A DNA stretch of 64,000 nucleotides from Rhodoblastus sp963704565 (GTDB taxonomy: Bacteria; Pseudomonadota; Alphaproteobacteria; Rhizobiales; Beijerinckiaceae): positions 124,001 to 188,000 of the forward strand of contig OY969917.1 of NCBI GenBank assembly GCA_963704565.1, written 5' to 3'. The notes under the pieces were generated by a model, which had not been told where the DNA came from, searched no databases, and saw only the letters and a list, made by a program, of their open reading frames with translations. This document shows positions 40,937 through 50,152 of the stretch, in pieces. Position 1 is the stretch's first letter. Every line of letters begins with the position of its first letter. Position numbers and translations under genes: made by a program.

Positions 40937-42661
40937 TCAATCCTTGATCGCGAAACAGCTGAAGCCGGAATGTTTCAGCGCCTTGCAGGCGGCTTCCGCC
41001 TTCGATTCCTCCAGCCCGGCGAAACGGGCGCGATAGATGGTTCCGTGGCCCTTCTGCACCTTCTCGGTAAAAGGCTTGGCGGAAGCGAGCAGCGCGCCGC
41101 GCCTGGCCTTGGCCTTGTCGAGCAGTTCGGCGGCCTTGCCGACGTCATCGGTCGCGCCGATCTGGATCATCCAGCCGGGCGCCGGCGGTTTCTGGGGCAG
41201 GGCGCGCGGAGCCGGGGCGTCGTCGTCGCTCTGGCTTTCGGCTTTCGCCAGACGCCGGGGCTTTTGCCGGGCTTCGTCCTTGCGTTGCGAGCCCTGGTCG
41301 GATTCGCGCGCGGCGGCCTGCGCGCCGCCATCGGCGTGGAAGCGGGTCGCGGCGCGCAGGGCCGAGACGCCCGAGGGGCCGACCATCCAATGGCTCGCAG
41401 GCGTCGCCGCGCCGGTCGCGGCGGCGGTGGTCGCGCCGTGCGCCTCGCCGTGGCGGCGGGGGATCGAGGCGGTCGGGATCGAGCTTTCGTCCGGATTTCC
41501 AGCATTGTCGCGGGAATTTTCCGCCGAAGCCGAGACAAAGGCGGGGCGTGCGGAGTGTTCCGCCGGCGGCGCGGCTTGCGCGACCGGCTCGTCGCGCGCC
41601 GGCTCGTCGCGTTCCGCGGCTTGCGCGGCCGACTTGTCGCGTTCCGCGGCTTGCGCGGCCGACCTGTCGCGTTCCGCGGCTTGCGCGGCCGACCTGTCGC
41701 GTTCCGCGACCTGGGCGGCGCCGCGCGGCGAACCGCCTTCATGGATATATTTGGCGATCAGGCTTTCCATATAGGCGTCGCGCGAGCGCCAGGTCCGGCC
41801 GCCCATGACGACGGCGACGATATAATGGCCGTCGTGCTTCGCCGAAGTGAGGAGGTTGTAGCCGGAGGCGTTGGTGTAGCCGGTCTTGATCCCGTCCACG
41901 CCCGCGATGCGGCCGAGCAGATGATCGTGGTTGTGCAGGCGCATGCCGCGGACATAGGCCTCGCGCAGCGAGAAATAGTGGAAATATTGCGGGAAGCGCG
42001 ACTGGATCGCGCGGCCGAGAACCGCCAGATCGTGGGCGGTGGTGAGCTGTTCCGGATTGGGGAGGCCCGAGGCGTTGGCGTAATGCGTATTGGCCATGCC
42101 GAGCGCATGGGCTTTCGCGGTCATCTCCTCGGCGAAACGGCCCTCGGAGCCGCCGACATATTCCGCCACCGCGACGGCCATGTCATTGGCGGATTTGGTG
42201 ACGATCGACTTGATCGCGTCCTCGACCAGGATCGACGATCCCGCCCGCAGGCCGAGCTTGGAGGGCGCCTGCGCCGCGGCGTGGTCGGAGACCGGTATTT
42301 CGTCGCTCAGGTGGATGCGGCCCTTTTCCATCTGTTCGAACAGCAGGTAGAGGGTCATCACCTTGGTGATCGAGGCGGGATGGCGCAGAGCGTTTTCGTC
42401 CACGCCGAAAAGCTCGCGGCCGGTCGCCCCGTCCACCACGATCGCGGCGTTGGTCGAGACGGCGGCCGTTCCGCCATGATGGCGCCCGTGACGGGCGACG
42501 AAGCGGATATGGCGCGCGGCGTGGGCGTGGCGGCCGTGATGATGGTGGTGGTGGCGGCGGGCCTGCGCCGGGGTCGAGAAACCCGCGCCCGCGATGGCCA
42601 GCACAAGGGCGGAAACCAGCATCCTGGTGGAGACGCCGACACGAAAGCTACACTTGAACAT
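40937..42661 (-). CDS. D-alanyl-D-alanine carboxypeptidase with His-rich leader and SPOR domain
   Basis: 574 residues. A signal peptide (ending about PAQA) is followed by a run of six histidines in a 30-residue His/Arg-rich stretch. The penicillin-binding catalytic domain has S97-I-T-K100, S157-A-N159 and K259-T-G. Residues 314-352 contain four copies of the decapeptide AAQAAERDRS, then an Ala/Pro/Ser linker. A C-terminal SPOR-like domain (WMIQIGATDDVGKAAELLDKA) probably binds denuded glycan at the septum. Family PBP5-type; it trims peptidoglycan pentapeptides. Confidence 0.93.
   Translation of the reverse strand: MFKCSFRVGVSTRMLVSALVLAIAGAGFSTPAQARRHHHHHHGRHAHAARHIRFVARHGRHHGGTAAVSTNAAIVVDGATGRELFGVDENALRHPASITKVMTLYLLFEQMEKGRIHLSDEIPVSDHAAAQAPSKLGLRAGSSILVEDAIKSIVTKSANDMAVAVAEYVGGSEGRFAEEMTAKAHALGMANTHYANASGLPNPEQLTTAHDLAVLGRAIQSRFPQYFHYFSLREAYVRGMRLHNHDHLLGRIAGVDGIKTGYTNASGYNLLTSAKHDGHYIVAVVMGGRTWRSRDAYMESLIAKYIHEGGSPRGAAQVAERDRSAAQAAERDRSAAQAAERDKSAAQAAERDEPARDEPVAQAAPPAEHSARPAFVSASAENSRDNAGNPDESSIPTASIPRRHGEAHGATTAAATGAATPASHWMVGPSGVSALRAATRFHADGGAQAAARESDQGSQRKDEARQKPRRLAKAESQSDDDAPAPRALPQKPPAPGWMIQIGATDDVGKAAELLDKAKARRGALLASAKPFTEKVQKGHGTIYRARFAGLEESKAEAACKALKHSGFSCFAIKD
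41606..41725 (-). repeat. Four 30-bp tandem repeats within the carboxypeptidase gene
   Basis: Unit GTCGCGTTCCGCGGCTTGCG plus ten further bases, starting at 41606, 41636, 41666 and 41696 (the last is degenerate). Each encodes ten residues (AAQAAERDRS), so the copy number can change without a frame shift. This is a coding tandem repeat, not a CRISPR, as there are no spacers. Confidence 0.85.
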
Positions 42662-42780
42662 ACGATAATCCGATGATCGTTTCCGGAACGCGGAACGAGG
42701 CGTCGTGACGTGAACCTGACCAAACTTTAAGGGAATGCGGTTACCTGGGGGTTAAGCCGCACGAGATTTTGCGCGCGGAA

Positions 42781-42828
42781 TTGTGCACTGCAACAAAACT
42801 CTTGACATTTTTGTGCGGTGCATATAAA
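42781..42828 (+). promoter_or_regulatory. Phasin promoter with a TGC-rich candidate operator
   Basis: TTGACA (42802-42807), 15-base spacer, TATAAA (42823-42828): a sigma-70-like promoter with a short spacer, 76 bases before the phasin start. Just upstream, TTGTGCACTGCAACAA (42781-42796) is a TGC-rich near-palindrome of the type bound by PhaR, the phasin repressor of alphaproteobacteria. Regulation by PhaR is inferred. Confidence 0.45.
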
Positions 42829-42904
42829 TTCCAGACTTGAGCAGCGGACAATCGTCGCTGTTCGGGGTTCAGGCCGCCCGGCGGCCCGTCAGACAGGTGT
42901 TAAA

Positions 42905-43246
42905 ATGGCCAACAACTTCATGGAATATCAGAACTTCGGCAAAGAGCAGTTCGAAGCCGCTCAGACTGCCGTGACCGAGGTGTCGAAGCAGATCCAGGCG
43001 ATCGCCGCCGAAACCACCGATTATTCCAAGCGTTCGCTGGAAACCAACGCCGCTTTCGTCGAGAAGCTCCTCGGCGTGACCAAGTTCGAACAGGCGATCG
43101 CGCTGCATCAGGAATACGCCAAGTCTTCCTATGAAGGCTTCGTCGCCGAAATGTCCAAGCTCGGCGAAATGTATGCGTCGGTCGCCAAGCAAGCGTTCAA
43201 GCCGGTTGAAGGCGCGATCGCCAAGGTCAAGGCGAGCGCCAACTGA
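42905..43246 (+). CDS. Phasin (polyhydroxyalkanoate granule protein)
   Basis: 113 residues from ATG 42905. The phasin_2-type pattern is clear: FGKEQFEAAQTAVTEVSKQIQAIAAETTDYSKRSLE, KLLGVTKFEQAIALHQEYAKSSYEGFV and SVAKQAFKPVEGAIAKVKASAN, amphipathic helices without cysteines. Phasins coat PHA granules. It is monocistronic, with its own promoter and a clear terminator. Common in methylotrophic and PHB-storing Rhizobiales. Confidence 0.92.
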   Translation: MANNFMEYQNFGKEQFEAAQTAVTEVSKQIQAIAAETTDYSKRSLETNAAFVEKLLGVTKFEQAIALHQEYAKSSYEGFVAEMSKLGEMYASVAKQAFKPVEGAIAKVKASAN

Positions 43247-43342
43247 TTTCATCCTTTGCGCGGATTTGCCCCGGATCGGGCGTAATGGTTTCCGGGGCGG
43301 CGTTCCGTCGCGTTGCGTGACGTTTGTCCAGTCGAAATGAGA

Positions 43343-43370
43343 AAGCCCGGCCGTCGCGCCGGGCTTTTGT
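43343..43370 (+). terminator. Rho-independent terminator of the phasin gene
   Basis: Stem GCCCGGC / GCCGGGC (43345-43351 and 43357-43363, loop CGTCG or close) followed by CTTTTGTTTTC. About 100 bases after the phasin stop. Confidence 0.8.
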
Positions 43371-43624
43371 TTTCTGCGCTTCTCGGGCCGAGTGGGCGCC
43401 AAGCCGAAATTTTGTGCGAATTTCGCCAATATTTTTGCCTTTGGTTGTGTCGAAATCCTAGCTTGCGCTTCGCCTCGTTAGGTTTCGGGCAAGAATTTTG
43501 CCTCAGAGTTTCGATTCGGTTAAAATCTCGTCGGCGCATCTGGCGGGCGCGGCAGGCGGCGCATAAATTGCATGGAGGGTGATGCGCTCATCCCATCCAT
43601 CGGGCGCCGGAAAGAACGCCAAGC

Positions 43625-43656
43625 CTTGTCGCGTTTAAGACTTGTCGCGTTTAAGG
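43625..43656 (+). repeat. Tandem 16-bp repeat upstream of clpS
   Basis: CTTGTCGCGTTTAAGA then CTTGTCGCGTTTAAGG, in the likely promoter region about 55 bases before the ClpS start. Each copy begins with CTTG, the -35 element of RpoH promoters, but no good -10 follows at 17-18 bases. Either a protein-binding site or a small duplication. Confidence 0.7.
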
Positions 43657-43709
43657 GGAATGTTCGAGGGAGTGGGCCGGGACGTTTCGGGTCTTGAGGA
43701 GAAGACGCC

Positions 43710-44138
43710 TTGTTCACGCGTGAGAGCAATCCAGGCACGATCGATCCGGCAAGCGTCGCGGGCGCGCGCGACGCCCGCCCGCCGGCCACGGTCCTGGCCG
43801 GGAAGGGCGGAAAGAAATCGAACGGCGACGGCCCCGGTCCGGGAACCGGGACGGCGGTCATCACGCGCGCCAAGGCCAAGATCCAGCGCCCGTCGATGTA
43901 CCGCGTCCTGCTGTTGAACGACGACTATACGCCGATGGATTTTGTGGTCGGCGTGCTTTGCACCTTTTTTCACAAGAGCGTCGACGACGCCAATCGCATC
44001 ATGTGGCAGGTGCACAATAACGGCGTTGGGGAGTGCGGTGTTTATACATACGAAGTCGCCGACACCAAGGTGACCCAAGTGATGGAGTACGCAAGAAAGC
44101 ATCAGCATCCGCTGCAATGCGTCATGGAAAAGAAATGA
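43710..44138 (+). CDS. clpS: ATP-dependent Clp protease adaptor ClpS
   Basis: 142 residues from TTG 43710, with GAGGAG 11 bases upstream. The core (about residues 60-140) has YRVLLLNDDYTPMDFVVGVL, the N-degron pocket with NDD, and VHNNGVGECGVYTYEVADTK. The first ~55 residues are a low-complexity Gly/Lys/Ala-rich extension longer than in E. coli ClpS (106 residues). ClpS hands N-degron proteins to ClpA. It is 10 bases upstream of clpA. Confidence 0.93.
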   Translation: MFTRESNPGTIDPASVAGARDARPPATVLAGKGGKKSNGDGPGPGTGTAVITRAKAKIQRPSMYRVLLLNDDYTPMDFVVGVLCTFFHKSVDDANRIMWQVHNNGVGECGVYTYEVADTKVTQVMEYARKHQHPLQCVMEKK

Positions 44139-44148
44139 GGTTGAACCA

Positions 44149-46575
44149 ATGCCTTCCTTCTCTCGCAACCTCGAACAGACCCTGCATCGCGCTCTCGCCG
44201 CCGCCTCCGAGCGCCGGCACGAATATGCGACGCTCGAACATCTTTTGCTGAGTCTGCTCGACGACGCCGAAGCCGCCGCGGTGATGCGCGCCTGTTCGGT
44301 CGATCTCGACGCCTTGCGCAAGAGTCTGGTCGCCTATATCGAGCACGACCTCGAAAATCTGGTCACCGAACTGCACGAGGATCCCAAGCCGACCTCGGGT
44401 TTCCAGCGCGTCATCCAGCGCGCCGTCATTCACGTGCAGTCCTCGGGCCGCGAGGAGGTCACCGGCGCCAATGTGCTGGTGGCGATCTTCGCCGAGCGCG
44501 AGAGCCATGCCGCTTATTTCCTGCAGGAGCAGGAAATGACCCGCTATGACGCGGTCAATTACATCAGCCATGGCATCGCCAAAAGACCCGGCGCTTCCGA
44601 TACGGCCAAGACGCCGCGCGGCGTCGAGGAGGAAGTCGAGCGCGGCGAGCCGGCGCGCGAGGGCAAGGAGCACGATTCGAAGAAGAAGGAGACCGCGCTC
44701 GAAGCCTATTGCATCAATCTGAACAACAAGGCGAAAGACGGCCGCATCGATCCCTTGATCGGGCGCGAGGCCGAAGTGCAGCGCACGATCCAGGTGCTAT
44801 GCCGCCGGCACAAGAACAATCCGCTGCTGGTCGGCGACCCCGGCGTCGGCAAGACCGCCATCGCCGAGGGCCTCGCCCGCAAGATCGTGCGCGGCGAAAC
44901 GCCGGAAGTGCTCAAGGGCGCGACCGTCTATGCTCTCGACATGGGCGCTTTGCTGGCCGGCACCCGCTATCGCGGCGATTTCGAGGAGCGCCTCAAGCAG
45001 GTGATGAAGGAAATCGAGCAGCACAAGAAGGCGATCTTGTTCATCGACGAGATCCATACGGTGATCGGCGCCGGGGCGACCTCGGGCGGCTCGATGGACG
45101 CCTCCAACCTGCTCAAGCCCGCGCTCGCCCAGGGGGGGCTGCGCTGCATCGGCTCGACCACCTACAAGGAATTCCGCCAATATTTCGAGAAGGACCGCGC
45201 CCTGGTCCGGCGCTTCCAGAAGATCGACGTCAACGAGCCGTCGGTCGAGGACACGGTGGAGATCCTGAAGGGCCTCAAGCCTTATTTCGAGGAATTCCAC
45301 AAGCTGCGCTATACCGCTGACGCCATCAAGGCGGCGGTGGAGCTGTCGGCGCGCTATATCCACGACCGCAAGCTGCCGGACAAGGCGATCGACGTGATCG
45401 ACGAGACCGGCGCGTCGCAGATGCTGTGCCCCGAACCCAAGCGCAAGCGCACCATTGGCGTGAAGGAGATCGAGGCGACCATCGCGACCATGGCGCGCAT
45501 TCCGCCCAAGACCGTGTCGAAGGACGACGCGGAGGTGCTGCAGCACCTCGAAACGACCTTGCGCCGCGTGGTCTATGGCCAGGACGCCGCCATCGCGGCT
45601 CTGTCCTCCTCGATCAAGCTGGCCCGCGCCGGCCTGCGCGACGCCGAAAAGCCGATCGGCTGCTATCTGTTCTCCGGCCCGACCGGCGTCGGCAAGACCG
45701 AGGTCGCCAATCAGCTCGCCAAGGCGCTCGGCGTCGAAATGCTGCGCTTCGACATGTCGGAATATATGGAGCGCCATACCGTGAGCCGCCTGATCGGCGC
45801 GCCTCCCGGCTATGTCGGCTTCGAACAGGGCGGCCTGCTGACCGACGCCGTCGACCAGCATCCGCATTGCGTGCTGCTGCTCGACGAGATCGAAAAGGCC
45901 CATCCCGACCTTTACAACATCCTGTTGCAGGTCATGGACCACGGCAAGCTGACCGATCACAACGGCAAGCAGATTTCGTTCCGCAACGTCATTCTGGTGA
46001 TGACCACCAACGCCGGCGCGGCCGATATGGCGCGCCCGGCCTTCGGCTTCACCCGCGCCAAACGCGAGGGCGACGACGTGGAGGCGATCAACCGCATGTT
46101 CGCGCCGGAATTCCGCAACCGGCTGGACGCCGTCGTGCCCTTCGCCCATCTGCCGACCGAGGTCATCGCCAAGGTGGTGGACAAGTTCATCATGCAGCTC
46201 GAAGCGCAACTGGCGGACCGCAATGTCGCGATCGAGCTTTCGGACGAGGCGCGGCTCTGGCTGATCCAGCGCGGCTACGACGAATCGATGGGCGCGCGGC
46301 CGATGGCGCGGGTCATCCAGACCCATATCAAGACGCCGCTCGCCGACGAGCTTCTGTTCGGCCGGCTCAAGAACGGCGGCACGGTGCGGGTGGTGACGGC
46401 GGGCTCGGGCGACGACGCCAAACTCGTCTTCGTCTTCCCCGAAGGGCCGGTGCTGCCGCGCCCCGACAAGGAGATCGTCGAGGCGCGGCGCAAGAAGGCC
46501 CGCGCGGAGCCGGAGGCCCGCGCCCGCAAAGCCAGGCCGAAAGCGGCGACCCTGCCGGCCGGCTCCGGCGAATAG
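44149..46575 (+). CDS. clpA: ATP-dependent Clp protease ATP-binding subunit ClpA
   Basis: 808 residues. N-terminal Clp_N double repeat, then AAA domain 1 (Walker A GDPGVGKT near residue 228, Walker B LFIDEIHT) and AAA domain 2 (Walker A GPTGVGKT near 510, Walker B LLLLDEIEKAHPD), with sensor and arginine-finger regions intact. A charged tail (EIVEARRKKARAEPEARARKARPK) extends the C-terminus. ClpA unfolds substrates for ClpP. It pairs with the clpS gene; a terminator follows. Confidence 0.97.
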   Translation: MPSFSRNLEQTLHRALAAASERRHEYATLEHLLLSLLDDAEAAAVMRACSVDLDALRKSLVAYIEHDLENLVTELHEDPKPTSGFQRVIQRAVIHVQSSGREEVTGANVLVAIFAERESHAAYFLQEQEMTRYDAVNYISHGIAKRPGASDTAKTPRGVEEEVERGEPAREGKEHDSKKKETALEAYCINLNNKAKDGRIDPLIGREAEVQRTIQVLCRRHKNNPLLVGDPGVGKTAIAEGLARKIVRGETPEVLKGATVYALDMGALLAGTRYRGDFEERLKQVMKEIEQHKKAILFIDEIHTVIGAGATSGGSMDASNLLKPALAQGGLRCIGSTTYKEFRQYFEKDRALVRRFQKIDVNEPSVEDTVEILKGLKPYFEEFHKLRYTADAIKAAVELSARYIHDRKLPDKAIDVIDETGASQMLCPEPKRKRTIGVKEIEATIATMARIPPKTVSKDDAEVLQHLETTLRRVVYGQDAAIAALSSSIKLARAGLRDAEKPIGCYLFSGPTGVGKTEVANQLAKALGVEMLRFDMSEYMERHTVSRLIGAPPGYVGFEQGGLLTDAVDQHPHCVLLLDEIEKAHPDLYNILLQVMDHGKLTDHNGKQISFRNVILVMTTNAGAADMARPAFGFTRAKREGDDVEAINRMFAPEFRNRLDAVVPFAHLPTEVIAKVVDKFIMQLEAQLADRNVAIELSDEARLWLIQRGYDESMGARPMARVIQTHIKTPLADELLFGRLKNGGTVRVVTAGSGDDAKLVFVFPEGPVLPRPDKEIVEARRKKARAEPEARARKARPKAATLPAGSGE

Positions 46576-46891
46576 GCTTGCGACAGACAAGGGATCGCGG
46601 CGGCCCGATCGGCCGCCGTTTTCTTTTTCGCCAAGGCCCGTGGATAGACGGTCGATCCGGATGGACGCCGGCGATGAAAAGGATCAATAGAAAAACCGGC
46701 GGCGCTCTATGCAAAAACGCTGCGTAAACCAGCGCCGAGCGCGGCCGTTGCGCGCGGCGTACGCGCTTGTGACTTGCGGCGGCGTCGTTTAAGGTCGCGC
46801 GTCGGAAACCGTCGTCGAAGGGCTATGTTTTTTCCCACGAGACGATTGGATTTGTTGAGTTCGAGTTTGGCGAGGGTCGCGGGGTGCGTCT
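46576..46891. other. 316-bp intergenic stretch, glycan cluster leader
   Basis: Holds the clpA terminator (46598-46627), then 260 bases with no gene. A T-rich run, GCTATGTTTTTTCCC (about 46831-46845), lies before the large gene that opens the glycan cluster; the promoter is expected there. Confidence 0.5.
46598..46627 (+). terminator. Rho-independent terminator of clpS-clpA
   Basis: 8-bp stem CGGCGGCC / GGCCGCCG (46598-46605 and 46611-46618) with a 5-base loop, followed by TTTTCTTTTT. Confidence 0.85.
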
Positions 46892-49800
46892 GTGAAAAAG
46901 ACTTCGAGCGTAACCGGCGTCGCATCGCGCGCCGAGCCGTCCGCGCCTGACAGTTTCGTGGTCGCCGAAATCGCTTCGTCTTCCCTGGAGCAACGGCAGG
47001 GCGGTTCGCTTTTTCGCGGCCGCGTCGATTCGATGAGCGCCGGCCGGATGCGCGGCTGGGCGCTGCGGCTCGACAAGCCGAACGAGCCGGCGCGGCTGAC
47101 GCTGTCGATCGCGGGAATCGCCTTCGGCGAAGTCGAGACCGGGCTCACCTGTCCAGAGCTGGATAAGGATTTGCCCGGCAATGTCGCCGGCTTCGACGTC
47201 ACCCTGACCCAATGGGGCCTGGAACATCCTCTGGCGGCGCTGAACAAGCTGCGCGCCATGGCCGGAGCCGAAGCCTCGGCGCCGGCCGACATGAGCCTGG
47301 TTTTCGCGGACGGGCCGTCGCGGATCGACCTTTCGGCGCTGGGGCTGACCAATCGGGCGCTGCGCGACCAGTTGGGCGCCGCTTTGGCGGCCTCGTTCGA
47401 CTCCTCGACCGCCACTACCGCGCCTGAGGCCTCGCGGCCCAAGTCGGAGCGGCTCACCTCCGATCTGATCCACGCGGCGGCGGCCGGTCTCGACGATCTG
47501 TCGTCCGGCGCGCGCTTTCGCGTCGGCCTCGACTCGTTCAAGGACGGCGTGCTGAAGGGCTGGGCGGTGGATCTGATCCAACCGTCGGCGCCGCTCAGGG
47601 TGCTGGCGGCTTTGGACGGCGTCGAACTCAACCGCACGATGACGTCGGAGCCCCGAACCGAACTGGCTGAACGTCTCCCCGGCAATGTCGCGGGTTTCGT
47701 CTTCGATTTGCGCTCCTGGCCGAGCGAAAGGCTCCAGCGTCTGGAGCGGCATATCGCCGGCGCCCCGGGGCGGCTGGCCGCCGCGCCCTGCCGCATGATC
47801 CTCGCCCTGGGCGATGGCTCGGCGTCAATCGGGCTTGGGGCGTTTGGCGCGACCGACGGCGATCTCGCCGGACAAATTGCGACAATTCTGGGCGGACGGC
47901 GGGCGGAGGCGGCCAAGGCCGCCGCCGCGCAGGCCGCGCGGACCCTGCCGGGCGTCCGAGCCGCCAGCGCGCCGCCGCTCGTTTCCGCCGCTTCCGGCCA
48001 AACGCAAATGGTCGTGCTGGCGCGCATGCTCGCCGACGAGCGCCAGCAGATTCTCGACGCGCTCGGCCGTGTCGCGGGCGACGGCCAGATCCTGCGGGCG
48101 GGCGCGCGGCAGCTCGATCTGTCGATGCGCCGCTGGCGCGCCTTCGCCATGAGCGAGGAAATCCGCGGACTGGCGACGATCTCCGACCGGGTCAAGAGCC
48201 ACGCCTTGGCCATTGCCGAATTGTTCGACGCCGATTTCTACAAGTCGACTTACGGCGACCGCGTCTGGGAAACGGACAATCCGCTGCTCCATTACGTGCT
48301 GATCGGCTGGCGCGCCGGCTTTCGGCCGCATCCGCTGCTCGATGTGCCGTTCTATCGTCGTCAGATGGCGGACGCGCAGGGCGACCCGCTCCTGCATTAT
48401 ATCCGCGAAGGCGCCGCAGCCGGGCTCGATCCCTATCCCCTGTTCGACACGGATTTCTATCGCGCGCATTTCATGAGCGGCGAGGAGGATTCGGCCAATC
48501 CGCTGCTGCATTACCTGACCGTCGGGGGCGCGGCGCGGTTCGATCCCTCGCCGCTGTTCAAGACCGAGGCTTTTCTCGCCTCGCTCGCCAACGCCGACGC
48601 CGTTCTCTGTCCGCTGGAGCATTTCGTCACCCATCGCAAGACTCACGATTTCCCGGTGATCGCGGGTTTCGATCCCCGGCTGTACCGCCATCAGCTCGAA
48701 ACCGAGCGCGGCGAGGCGCTGATCGATCCGCCGGTCGCGCATTATCTCGGCCATGGCTGGCTGGACGAGACGATCCTTCCCAATCTGTTCTTCGATCCCG
48801 GCTTCTATCGGACGCGCAACGAAATCGACCTCCGCGAGCCGGCGCTGCTGCATTATTTGCGCGAGGGCGACGCCGCCGGCCTGGCCTGCCATCCCTTCTT
48901 CTCGGCGCAAGTCTATAACGAGGAGCGCGGCGAGGATTATGACGGGACCAGCGCGATCGAACATGCGATGGAATCGCCGGCGACCATGCTGCGGTCCGAC
49001 CGCCGCATGAAAACGCCGCTCGACCCGCGCTTGCTGGCCTTTTTCGACGAGTTGCTGGACTGCCGCGACGATTTCGATCGCGAATTCTATCGCCGCGTCC
49101 ATGCCGACCTCCAGGCGCTCGAAGACGAGGAGCTTGACGCGCACTGGCGCAGCCACGGCAACCCGGAAGGGCGCTTCGGTTCGCCCTTGTCGCTGATGAA
49201 GCGGACGGGCCTGCGGGTCCGCGACATTCCGCTCGGCTTTTTCGCCGAGGATTATGTCGCGCTCAATCCCGACCTCTCCTATATGAGCGGCGATTTCCTC
49301 GCGGCTTTCTATCATTTCGTCACCAGCGGCCGCGGCGAGCGCGACCGCATGTACGGCCGCTGGCAGTTCTTCTTCGACGACATCCAGATCGACCTGCCGA
49401 CCAACGCCGCGCCCTTGCGCGTCGCGCCGGCGCAGGAGCGGATCCATGTCTGCGTGCTGATCCACGCCTTCTATACCGACATCTGGCGGGAGCTGGCGGC
49501 TTTCGCCCAGAATTTCCGCAATCGCAGCGTCGATATTTTCATCAATCTGGTGGACCTGTCGTGGACGCCGGAACTGCACGAGGAAATCCGCAGTCTCGCC
49601 CCCGGCGCCTTCCTGCAATTGTCGAACGACGCCGGGCGCGACATCGGCGGCTTCACCCGCCTGCTCGACAATGTCGATATCGACCGCTACGACCTTTTCG
49701 CCTTCATGCACACCAAGAAAAGCCCGCATATCGCGATCGAGCGCGCCGACCATTGGCGGCGCACCCTGCTGCGCGCCATAGCGGGCAGCACGGAAGTCGC

Positions 49801-50146
49801 CGACGAATGCGTCGACACGATGCTGGACGATCCCTCCATCGGCATGATCGGCGCCAAGGAATGGCGCTCCTCCGACATGGGCAAGAATATCGATCAATAT
49901 GAGCGGCTGCTGGACAGGCTCGAAATCACCGGGGCCAATCGTGAGCTTGACTACCTCAGCGGCTTCATGTTTCTGCTTCGCGGCGACATTGTGAAACGCC
50001 TGCATTCCGTCCTGAAACATCAGGAATGGGAATATGGCGGCGACAAGGGCGTCGATTTCCACGTGGACGGCCAGATCGCGCATGGCGTCGAGCGAGCCGT
50101 CCCGGCCCTTGTTCGCCACATGGGCTACAAAGTCGTGTATCGGTAG
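46892..50146 (+). CDS. Large RgpF-type glycan biosynthesis protein
   Basis: 1084 residues from GTG 46892. Two related N-terminal domains (about residues 38-110 and 205-285) share RVDSMSAGRMRGWAL / GLDSFKDGVLKGWAV and PGNVAGFDV / PGNVAGFVF. A middle region (about 445-680) repeats the pattern D-x-F-Y ... NPLLHY ... G ... P-x-P-LFD, seen in many alphaproteobacterial glycosyltransferases. The last ~230 residues (IHVCVLIHAFYTDIW to HMGYKVVYR) are the rhamnan-synthesis F domain, which in streptococci acts on rhamnose chains. It is first in the plus-strand cluster, 6 bases ahead of a glycosyltransferase. Confidence 0.8.
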   Translation: MKKTSSVTGVASRAEPSAPDSFVVAEIASSSLEQRQGGSLFRGRVDSMSAGRMRGWALRLDKPNEPARLTLSIAGIAFGEVETGLTCPELDKDLPGNVAGFDVTLTQWGLEHPLAALNKLRAMAGAEASAPADMSLVFADGPSRIDLSALGLTNRALRDQLGAALAASFDSSTATTAPEASRPKSERLTSDLIHAAAAGLDDLSSGARFRVGLDSFKDGVLKGWAVDLIQPSAPLRVLAALDGVELNRTMTSEPRTELAERLPGNVAGFVFDLRSWPSERLQRLERHIAGAPGRLAAAPCRMILALGDGSASIGLGAFGATDGDLAGQIATILGGRRAEAAKAAAAQAARTLPGVRAASAPPLVSAASGQTQMVVLARMLADERQQILDALGRVAGDGQILRAGARQLDLSMRRWRAFAMSEEIRGLATISDRVKSHALAIAELFDADFYKSTYGDRVWETDNPLLHYVLIGWRAGFRPHPLLDVPFYRRQMADAQGDPLLHYIREGAAAGLDPYPLFDTDFYRAHFMSGEEDSANPLLHYLTVGGAARFDPSPLFKTEAFLASLANADAVLCPLEHFVTHRKTHDFPVIAGFDPRLYRHQLETERGEALIDPPVAHYLGHGWLDETILPNLFFDPGFYRTRNEIDLREPALLHYLREGDAAGLACHPFFSAQVYNEERGEDYDGTSAIEHAMESPATMLRSDRRMKTPLDPRLLAFFDELLDCRDDFDREFYRRVHADLQALEDEELDAHWRSHGNPEGRFGSPLSLMKRTGLRVRDIPLGFFAEDYVALNPDLSYMSGDFLAAFYHFVTSGRGERDRMYGRWQFFFDDIQIDLPTNAAPLRVAPAQERIHVCVLIHAFYTDIWRELAAFAQNFRNRSVDIFINLVDLSWTPELHEEIRSLAPGAFLQLSNDAGRDIGGFTRLLDNVDIDRYDLFAFMHTKKSPHIAIERADHWRRTLLRAIAGSTEVADECVDTMLDDPSIGMIGAKEWRSSDMGKNIDQYERLLDRLEITGANRELDYLSGFMFLLRGDIVKRLHSVLKHQEWEYGGDKGVDFHVDGQIAHGVERAVPALVRHMGYKVVYR

Positions 50147-50152
50147 GCCGCC

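Larger units (their letters stand above)
43247..43709. other. 463-bp intergenic stretch before clpS
   Basis: Holds the phasin terminator (43343-43370) and two tandem 16-bp copies of CTTGTCGCGTTTAAGN (43625-43656) just before clpS. The middle (43380-43620) shows no gene and no strong structure. Confidence 0.6.

Noticed and set aside
41606..41725. A CRISPR array
   Set aside because: The 30-bp repeats are contiguous with no spacers and encode a decapeptide within a gene; no cas genes are near.
40970..42676. A 568-residue plus-strand frame
   Set aside because: Antisense to the carboxypeptidase with all catalytic motifs; composition is Arg/Gly-rich, as usual for shadows.
44797..46590. A 597-residue minus-strand frame
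   Set aside because: Antisense shadow of ClpA; no family signal.
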